Shown here in pieces: positions 57,937-64,000 of a stretch of 64,000 nt of DNA. Position 1 is the first letter of the stretch; each line of letters opens with the position of its first letter. The translations under genes and the position numbers were made by a program. Origin of the DNA: an uncultured Methylotenera sp. (GTDB lineage: Bacteria; Pseudomonadota; Gammaproteobacteria; Burkholderiales; Methylophilaceae); NCBI RefSeq assembly GCF_946479685.1, contig NZ_CAMLGS010000001.1:62001-126000 (forward strand), written 5' to 3'. The notes beneath the pieces were generated by a model. It saw only the letters and a list, made by a program, of their open reading frames with translations, was not told where the DNA came from and did not search any database.

Positions 57937-59195
57937 GAATTAAAAACACTGGTGAGGTTGTCATCTTTTCTAATCGAAAAATAGCCAATGTCCAAATCAA
58001 ATATACCCGTCCATAGCGAATGGGACTCAGAGTGAGTTCCCATGAAGCTAGCTCTATCTAAATGAATGGCAATAATATTTACCCCTCTGGCTTTCAATAA
58101 GGCAAGCGACTGAAGCGTCTCTGAAATCCTAGAACTTGGTTCTGAGAGAAATACGATAGCGGTCTGCCCCTCAGCCATTGACATCGCTACGTCTTGTATG
58201 ACCGTTGAATAAGTAACATCACTATTGGCATCAATAATAGCGAGATAGTCCATAATTTCTCGAAAATGTATTTCGCCAGAACCCCAACCTATCGAATCCT
58301 TTTCCTGATACGGCGATACATTGACAGACATACCATTGTTAGTTGCATATCTAGCGATTGACGCAGCAATGCGAACCGCATATTCAAAGCTCGAATGCTT
58401 GCCTGTGCCAACATTGGAGACTTTAGATTGATCCAAAATGATATGAAGCTTGGCGGAAGCTAGGGGTTCAAATTCTTTGAGCATAAGCTCATTAGTTCTC
58501 GCTGTAGTTGGCCAATGGATATGACGCGGATTATCGCCTTGACGATATTCACGCAGTCCTGAGAACTCGGCAGTACCCGCACCTTTCGGTAACAAAAATC
58601 CACCACGGTGAATCTCACTGGGAGTGCCTAAAAGTGGGAGACGTACAATAGGAAAGAGGTCGGGATATATCGTGAGGGTTTGGGTTCCTCCATTTTTGTT
58701 TTGATGGGCCTCTAGTAAGCCAAAAGGAAAGCTAGTAGAGATGCCAACAGGCCCTAATTGATAGAGCCCTCTCTTTTCACAGCCCACTGAGACCTTAAAA
58801 TTATGCGTTGCACCGCTACCAATATACGCCACCACACCAAGTATTTGAGCGTTTGATTTAATGCCTTCTAAACCGTGAATAAAAGGTAGCTTATCTATCG
58901 CTTGAATCATGAATCGCGGGATGATTCCATGATTGCTGATTTTAATATCAAAAAAGATATGCTCGTTCTCTTTGGCCCTATCCGGCCCAGTGCGAGACAC
59001 TGATACATTTCGAATAAGTAAGTGCGGGAAAAAATAACTAGTAATCAGTGAGGATAGCAACAGGGATGCGATGAGCCATGGAAACGCTTGTTCTCGGTTT
59101 AAAGCAATATAGTAAGCGACTAGTGTTAGCGCCGTAATGATTAGAATCTTTTTGTGACGTAAAACTGGATGCTCTTTAATAGAACTCAGAATCAT
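57933..59195 (-). CDS. DUF58 domain membrane protein
   Basis: 420 residues. Two N-terminal membrane helices (about 15-55) precede a Ig-like or beta region and the DUF58 core (GAGTAEFSGLREYRQGDNPRHIHWPTTART, about 208-238), which looks like a degenerate von Willebrand A fold in the C-terminal part (AIVFLSEPSSR). Works with MoxR ATPases, probably as a substrate or adaptor. It lies 14 bases behind moxR. Confidence 0.92.
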   Translation of the reverse strand: MILSSIKEHPVLRHKKILIITALTLVAYYIALNREQAFPWLIASLLLSSLITSYFFPHLLIRNVSVSRTGPDRAKENEHIFFDIKISNHGIIPRFMIQAIDKLPFIHGLEGIKSNAQILGVVAYIGSGATHNFKVSVGCEKRGLYQLGPVGISTSFPFGLLEAHQNKNGGTQTLTIYPDLFPIVRLPLLGTPSEIHRGGFLLPKGAGTAEFSGLREYRQGDNPRHIHWPTTARTNELMLKEFEPLASAKLHIILDQSKVSNVGTGKHSSFEYAVRIAASIARYATNNGMSVNVSPYQEKDSIGWGSGEIHFREIMDYLAIIDANSDVTYSTVIQDVAMSMAEGQTAIVFLSEPSSRISETLQSLALLKARGVNIIAIHLDRASFMGTHSESHSLWTGIFDLDIGYFSIRKDDNLTSVFNS

Positions 59196-59209
59196 TTTTT
59201 GATCCTAAA

Positions 59210-60133
59210 TCAAATTGGCGGAGTAACCTGATTAAGCACTTCTTTAAGAATAGTCTTGCTTGTTTTTCCTAAGGATGCTGCTTGTGGGCGGATAATCAAC
59301 CTATGCTCCAGGACTGCATGAGCCATTGATTTCACCATGTCAGGTGTAACGTAATCTCGCCCACGTAAATACGCATAAGCTCTGGCACCTTTAGCTAACG
59401 CAAGCGTTCCTCGAGGGCTTGCTCCCAATCTTAAGTCAGGATGGCTTCGAGTTGAAGAAGTTATTTCAGCGATATATCTAGCAACGTCTGCATCTAAATG
59501 AATCTTTCTTACTTCCTCACGAGCGTCAATGATCGATGCCTCAGTGGCAACCGCTTTAAGATCGTCTATGGGATGTTTAGATGTTTGTGCATTCATGATG
59601 CTTACCTCGCCATCTAGTGATGGATAACCTACGCTTAGGCGCACAAAAAATCTATCAAGTTGAGCTTCTGGCAGCACATGTGTTCCCGCCATATCGATCG
59701 GATTTTGAGTGGCTAGCACCATGAACAACGGTGGTAGGACATGTGTTTCGCCATCTACACTGACGCGAAACTCCTCCATACATTCTAGAAGTGCCGATTG
59801 AGCTCTAGGGGTTGCACGGTTTACTTCGTCAGCAAGCAGAAAGTTTGTGAATACTGGACCAGGACGGAAGACAAATTCGCTGGTTTTTTGGTTATATATT
59901 GGCACTCCAGTAATGTCGGAGGGAAGCAGGTCTGGAGTGCACTGCAATCGCTTCATGTCGACATCGATTGATTTGGCCAGTGCTCGTGCCATCATGGTCT
60001 TACCTGTACCTGGCACATCCTCTATAAGAACATGACCTTGGGAGATCAATGAAATAACGGCTAACTCAACAACCTCCCGCTTGCCAATAATAACTTTTTC
60101 AATATTATTAATAACATCCTGAATGGCTTTCAT
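59210..60133 (-). CDS. MoxR-family AAA+ ATPase
   Basis: 307 residues. Walker A VPGTGKTMMARAL near residue 40, Walker B LLADEVNRATPRAQSALLECMEE near 98, sensor ATQNPID near 140, and the C-terminal lid (HPDLRLGASPRGTLAL). MoxR ATPases act as chaperones for protein complexes, often with DUF58 proteins. AAAGGA upstream of the ATG. First gene of the operon with the DUF58 and TgpA-like genes. Confidence 0.95.
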   Translation of the reverse strand: MKAIQDVINNIEKVIIGKREVVELAVISLISQGHVLIEDVPGTGKTMMARALAKSIDVDMKRLQCTPDLLPSDITGVPIYNQKTSEFVFRPGPVFTNFLLADEVNRATPRAQSALLECMEEFRVSVDGETHVLPPLFMVLATQNPIDMAGTHVLPEAQLDRFFVRLSVGYPSLDGEVSIMNAQTSKHPIDDLKAVATEASIIDAREEVRKIHLDADVARYIAEITSSTRSHPDLRLGASPRGTLALAKGARAYAYLRGRDYVTPDMVKSMAHAVLEHRLIIRPQAASLGKTSKTILKEVLNQVTPPI

Positions 60134-60283
60134 CGGCTATCCTTTTTATATTTTATAAAAATAATAGCCTAATCATGATGGGAAAGTAAGTGAATATTAA
60201 TTACTAAGAACCGAATGGTGACTCATATAACGAATAGAGCGTCTTAGAACTAGCAAAAAATAGCGAATATCAACAATTTAAAA

Positions 60284-60306
60284 CCCTGCCAACATAGTGG
60301 GCAGGG
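60284..60306 (-). terminator. Terminator behind the exported outer-membrane protein gene
   Basis: CCCTGCC (60284-60290) pairs with GGCAGGG (60300-60306) across nine bases; on the minus strand TTTTAAATT follows. It lies about 30 bases after the stop at 60335. Confidence 0.75.
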
Positions 60307-60334
60307 GAATGTGTGGCAGGAAAATATTGGTTAA

Positions 60335-61234
60335 TTAAAAGCTTTTAGACACGGAGAACACGTAACGTGAATCTACAATCTGGTGGTTGGATGAGAACCC
60401 ATAAAAGTCGTGGTGACCTTCTTTAATATTGGTATCGTGGTAGCGTACATCTACGTTATAGCCAAACATCTTGCGGCTGATACCAATATTCCAGTGCACC
60501 CAATTTAGCTCTTCTTTGCCATTGCCGTTTGCATCTAGGCTAGGGCCATGATTATTAAAGAACTGGTAACCTACGCCGCCTGATACTATAAATTTATGCG
60601 GTAACGCATAGCTAGGCAAAATAGCAACGTTATGCGATTGCAAACCTTTAACCCCAAACCAGTCGGTAATGGTTGGTGAATATTCAAATTTAAGGTTCAA
60701 ATTACCGATTTGCTTATCTAGGTAGTTGAACATCTCCAAATAGTTTGAATCTCTGGAGCCAGGATAAATATACTGGAAAAACATGCCGTTATAGTTAATG
60801 CCGGTACCGGCGATATCCTTCACGCTATAGCCAGCATACGGGCCCCAAAGCGCATTGATATTGGGGTTGTTGTGCGCAGCATCATTGCCTGGGAACAAGT
60901 TATTTGCCCCGTAATACCCTAGATAAAAACCACTAGGGTGTGACCAGGTAATGGCCGCTTTTAACGATGGAATTTTACCGTTATTGGTTTCTGATTCACC
61001 TCTAAACACATAGTCTGAGGCAAACTCTACCCAAGTAGAAAATTTACCGCCAAACAAGGTTTCATCATCTAAAAAATCATCAAATGCGGTGGACTCTTTT
61101 GCAGCTTTGACTGGGCCTGTTTCTACAGGGCCGGTTTCGTCTTTTGGTCTATCTGCGCCTGCCGCTACGGCATTTACAGACAAAACCATACTCACCATGA
61201 GCGTGCTCACGGCTTTTAATATACGTGTGTACAT
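60335..61234 (-). CDS. Exported beta-barrel-like protein (TorF/Gcw_chp type)
   Basis: 299 residues. A signal peptide (about 1-25, VNAVAAG) and an acidic, Pro-containing stretch precede a region of alternating beta strands beginning FSTWVEFASDYVFRGESETNNGK, with the SDYVFRG motif of the TIGR02001 (Gcw_chp) family, and ending in an aromatic SVSKSF typical of outer-membrane barrels. The function is unknown; family members are often adjacent to transport genes. It is third in a leftward group with two other exported proteins. Confidence 0.82.
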   Translation of the reverse strand: MYTRILKAVSTLMVSMVLSVNAVAAGADRPKDETGPVETGPVKAAKESTAFDDFLDDETLFGGKFSTWVEFASDYVFRGESETNNGKIPSLKAAITWSHPSGFYLGYYGANNLFPGNDAAHNNPNINALWGPYAGYSVKDIAGTGINYNGMFFQYIYPGSRDSNYLEMFNYLDKQIGNLNLKFEYSPTITDWFGVKGLQSHNVAILPSYALPHKFIVSGGVGYQFFNNHGPSLDANGNGKEELNWVHWNIGISRKMFGYNVDVRYHDTNIKEGHHDFYGFSSNHQIVDSRYVFSVSKSF

Positions 61235-61278
61235 TATTCTCTCCTAAGTTGTGATGTGGCCTTACAGCTTTTTTATAG

Positions 61279-62802
61279 TTATTGCTGTATAGGTCGGCAG
61301 GTGGTGCCTTTGGTAGGTACCATGCGGTTAGCTAGGTCCAGTTTGGGTGGTTCAACATAAGTCACGGCAGGCTCTACCGCTGGGTAAGTCAGCGTGACTA
61401 CACTAGGTACATTTTGCGCCTCAGCATTTTTAACGCCATGTTTGATGTTGTACGCATCATCAAACACGCCGTACTCACCAGGCTGCATTTTGTAAGTAAC
61501 GGTGTTTGTACCTACGCCAGCATTGGCCATGTATTTATTAGCGTCATTCCAATCTTTACCATCCAGATTGCTGTAAAACTTAATGTCGACTAATACCGCG
61601 TCGCAAAGGGGTGTGACCTCTTCATACTGGGTAGGCCAGCCAGATCCGCCGGTGGTTTTAGGGTAACGTCCCCAATCGCCGCCTTTGAATGGGCAAGCAC
61701 CTCCACCGCCAAATGCCGCACGGTTTGGATGATGTACGCCATAAATTGGCAAGCCCACAGGTTGTCCGATTTCGCCATTTTCTAAGTGAAATCTAGGCTG
61801 CGCAGTCACGCTGGTTTTTAACTTCAGACCTTCATTTTTAATGCTGTCGTAATAAGGGCCTTCTGGTCGCACGTAGCGTAAGTCATTGTTATCTTTGTTG
61901 TCATACACCGCAGTCACAAACAGGTATGGCTTGTTAAAGAATGGACGCTCCACCAAGTAATATTCCACATTGGTTTTGTTGGCATCTACTGCCGCCCATT
62001 TCACGTGCAGGTTATCCTGCCCTTTTTGCCCGACGTTAATCCAGGATCGTGCGTCAGATAGCTGATTCAGTCTCAAAACATTGGTGTAGTTTTCCTTAAC
62101 ATCCAAACCAGCGCGTTTACCAAGTGGGCCAATTTTGTTGGCACCTGGTTGATTAAACGCGAAGTTCATCGCCTGTTTGGCATATGGATAGTCGTTTTCA
62201 GACATGGTGCAATAAAAGTTAGGCAGCTCAATAGGCTCGTGTTTTGCGTACTTACCTTTATATTTGGGGTGACTAATCGGCAAATCGATAAAGTTAAGCT
62301 GCCCGTCATTATTGACCTTTTCATCAGGATATTTATAGCCTGACCAGCTTTCTTCAGGTAAATAAGCGCCATAGTCACTCTCGATTTTGGCTAAATTTTC
62401 TTTAGCCGATAAATCAGCATTGACAGGTAACCCGCTCGCGCCTTTTTTTAGGTACTCACGAACCATGCCGTTTTCCTGCACACGCCACAGCCCATGTTTA
62501 CCTTCACCTATCATGGTCAGCACCTGTTCTGCCACGTTAATGAATCGGTAGGTATAGTTGGTACTCATATACCCGGTATAGAACGGCAGATGCGGAATCT
62601 GTGAGTGGGTCTTGTTAGGGCGACCCGTTCCCATAAACACCTTTTGTGCATCGTCATCTTTAATGTTCTGATCACTGGTGTAAAAAAACGGGTCGCCCTG
62701 CGTCAGGTCGGTAAGATTAATGCTTTCGTCTGCCTGCGTGCCAAATGATGCAATATAAAGGGATGCAAACAATGGCACTGCATAAGTTGATAGTTTGTTC
62801 AT
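61279..62802 (-). CDS. Exported protein of unknown function
   Basis: 507 residues with a signal peptide (about 1-24, cut near TQA-DES). The mature part is rich in Asn, Tyr, Gly and Pro and has four Cys: in LPNFYCTMSENDY, GGGACPFKGG, TPLCDAV and TTCRPIQQ, which could make two disulfides. No membrane helix, lipobox or catalytic motif is visible. I do not recognise it. It lies between a cupin gene (upstream, 54 bases) and the Gcw_chp gene (downstream, 45 bases), all on one strand, so they are probably one operon. Confidence 0.75.
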   Translation of the reverse strand: MNKLSTYAVPLFASLYIASFGTQADESINLTDLTQGDPFFYTSDQNIKDDDAQKVFMGTGRPNKTHSQIPHLPFYTGYMSTNYTYRFINVAEQVLTMIGEGKHGLWRVQENGMVREYLKKGASGLPVNADLSAKENLAKIESDYGAYLPEESWSGYKYPDEKVNNDGQLNFIDLPISHPKYKGKYAKHEPIELPNFYCTMSENDYPYAKQAMNFAFNQPGANKIGPLGKRAGLDVKENYTNVLRLNQLSDARSWINVGQKGQDNLHVKWAAVDANKTNVEYYLVERPFFNKPYLFVTAVYDNKDNNDLRYVRPEGPYYDSIKNEGLKLKTSVTAQPRFHLENGEIGQPVGLPIYGVHHPNRAAFGGGGACPFKGGDWGRYPKTTGGSGWPTQYEEVTPLCDAVLVDIKFYSNLDGKDWNDANKYMANAGVGTNTVTYKMQPGEYGVFDDAYNIKHGVKNAEAQNVPSVVTLTYPAVEPAVTYVEPPKLDLANRMVPTKGTTCRPIQQ

Positions 62803-62855
62803 TTCGCTCTCCTTGGAGCTCTCTGGTTCAACTGAAATTAATTTGCTGTTTGATA

Positions 62856-63302
62856 TTAAGCGCCGTCAATTTCACGTTGACCACAGATAAAGCCCATACC
62901 TGAACTTTCTGAGCTAAAGGTGATGGTTGAGCCTTTAGGGAAGAACAACACGTCACCAGGGACAGCCTTCACTTTGGTTGTACCATCGTTCACTGTCATC
63001 TCACCTTTGATAATGATTTTAGCCTCATCATAACCATATGTGTAAGTTAATGAATTGCCCTTTTCAATTTTGAACAAACCACATGCAATCGGTGCTTTAG
63101 GGTCGCTAGAGGCAACGATATCCTGCAAGTAAGCATTGGTGCCTTTAATGTTCATTGATTTGATTTTCATGCGTGAAGCATTTTTAAAGTACTCCATTTT
63201 TTTGCTGCCGGCCGGTACTTCCACACCGTGTGCCATTAGCGCAGCACCATAAGTAACAGCAATAGTTGCAATTAAACCGCTTAATAAATATGACTTTTTC
63301 AT
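62856..63302 (-). CDS. Exported EutQ-like cupin protein
   Basis: 148 residues from the ATG at 63302, which has GGAG six bases upstream; frames from 63308 and 63335 would add a few residues. A signal peptide (about 1-24, ALMAHG) precedes a single cupin domain: YDEAKIIIKGEMTVNDG near residue 85 and PGDVLFFPKGSTITF near 110. The usual cupin metal His residues are missing, as in EutQ-like proteins. A periplasmic cupin of this kind is unusual. First gene of the exported cluster. Confidence 0.8.
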   Translation of the reverse strand: MKKSYLLSGLIATIAVTYGAALMAHGVEVPAGSKKMEYFKNASRMKIKSMNIKGTNAYLQDIVASSDPKAPIACGLFKIEKGNSLTYTYGYDEAKIIIKGEMTVNDGTTKVKAVPGDVLFFPKGSTITFSSESSGMGFICGQREIDGA

Positions 63303-63549
63303 GTTCATCTCCAAGATTAAAAATTGATACTTCAATTAAGAAAGACTGCTCTTTCATTAGAGATATCTTATTTGTTAACAGAGTGTACAAACATGACAAA
63401 AAACCCCTATAAAATTCAAAAAAATATAATATTTATGTAATAAATCTATGAATCTATATTGTTGAATAGTTTGTCTAATCATTAAAAATTAGGAGTAAGA
63501 TATAAATAGGAAATTCATTATCCAGTAGCATTTTTTAAGGCGTAACTAA

Positions 63550-64000
63550 TTGAACTTGTTCAATTATAAAGATGAGCCGCCATCCAAGCGGTTGTTGAAG
63601 CAGCACTTCATTGATGCTCACAGGGACGCCTTTCCGCAAGATACGCTTAACTGTGTTGCGCACTTGATTCTGGTGCTTGAAAGCCCGGATGAAATGATGT
63701 CGGTGGCTTTGGAGTTTATTGTGAAAAAGCTCGAAGCGTGCCGTGCAGATATTGGTTTTGTCAGGCCGAAAGACAGTATTTATAAGCCTGCATTTATTTA
63801 TTACAACGCAAGCTCCAGCCCGCTAAACTGCACGGGAACAGTGTACTCCAACCAAGACAGAGTATTTCAAAAAACCTGGCATCAGCGCCTGCCGGTAGCT
63901 TGTGACAATGTAACCTCCAGCCCGCTACTGCTCGATTCCAGAAAGAAATTCGAGTCGATTCAGAGCAAGTCTATTTTATTTCAAAGGTTAGTATGGGATA
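63550..64000 (+). CDS. N-terminal part of a probable regulator (3' end outside the window)
   Basis: The open frame runs to the right edge; 150 residues are visible. It starts at a TTG directly after an in-frame stop and has AAGG nine bases upstream. The first helices and the stretch CVAHLILVLESPDEMMSVALEFIVKKLEACRADIGFV suggest a GAF-like sensor domain of a transcriptional regulator; a DNA-binding domain would lie beyond the window. It is divergent from the exported cluster and is its likely control gene. Identification is tentative. Confidence 0.6.
   Translation, partial: MNLFNYKDEPPSKRLLKQHFIDAHRDAFPQDTLNCVAHLILVLESPDEMMSVALEFIVKKLEACRADIGFVRPKDSIYKPAFIYYNASSSPLNCTGTVYSNQDRVFQKTWHQRLPVACDNVTSSPLLLDSRKKFESIQSKSILFQRLVWD

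Overview
The window is a piece of a Gram-negative chromosome with a low to moderate GC content. It most resembles a betaproteobacterium of the Methylophilaceae type (Methylotenera or a relative). The supporting signs are the pilD-coaE-zapD-yacG order, a Nudix-ThiE fusion protein, a giant FAD/Fe-S oxidoreductase of the DUF3683 type, a di-haem c5-like cytochrome, and many outer-membrane and lipid A functions. No methanol dehydrogenase lies in the window, so the genus is inference. I see no insertion sequence, prophage, integrase, CRISPR array or rRNA. There is one tRNA, tRNA-Arg(CCG).

Layout. 1-4350: end of a TauE/SafE membrane protein, then a leftward operon (DUF2946-like, TonB-dependent receptor, beta-propeller protein with Cys/His motifs) that may handle a metal, possibly copper. 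4412-7044: cyanide-insensitive cytochrome bd oxidase with a 45-residue DUF2474 microprotein. 7106-20120: mostly leftward housekeeping genes (sulfite-oxidase-like enzyme, lspA, ileS, ribF, murJ, a prohibitin-like protein, purK, purE, proB, obgE, rpmA, rplU), with rpsT rightward. 20497-25325: ispB, then pilD-coaE-zapD-yacG and a copper chaperone. 25422-29224: Nudix-ThiE, argJ, cysS. 29399-33743: a TPR protein and an L,D-transpeptidase sharing one C-terminal domain, two cyclophilins, lpxH. 33773-37161: HD-GYP, FHA and PP2C signalling proteins. 37214-39932: nusB, ribH, an OFA-type transporter. 40138-42996: phoB-phoR and a coupled lipoprotein behind a triple PHO box. 43180-47064: the giant oxidoreductase. 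47218-49550: TlpA-like protein, hemJ, an unusual membrane protein and a TetR regulator. 49715-54001: a PfkB-type kinase, a glycine-zipper lipoprotein, an ornithine-lipid type acyltransferase pair, apaH. 54098-56302: di-haem cytochrome, tRNA-Arg, a small orphan, a DoxX protein. 56608-60133: moxR, DUF58 and a TgpA-like membrane protein without its catalytic core. 60335-64000: three exported proteins of unknown job opposite a truncated regulator gene.

The most interesting points are these. (1) The membrane protein at 48159-48929 looks like a TetR ligand-binding domain without a DNA-binding domain, fused to a membrane anchor, and lies directly upstream of a real TetR gene with an apparently leaderless start and a short palindrome on its -10 box. 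(2) The secreted cluster at 60335-63302, with an exported EutQ-like cupin and a 507-residue exported protein I cannot place, faces a probable regulator gene. (3) The receptor/propeller/DUF2946 operon carries HEGH, CECC and CPHH motifs. (4) Degenerate 14-16-bp tandem repeats recur in at least five intergenic gaps.
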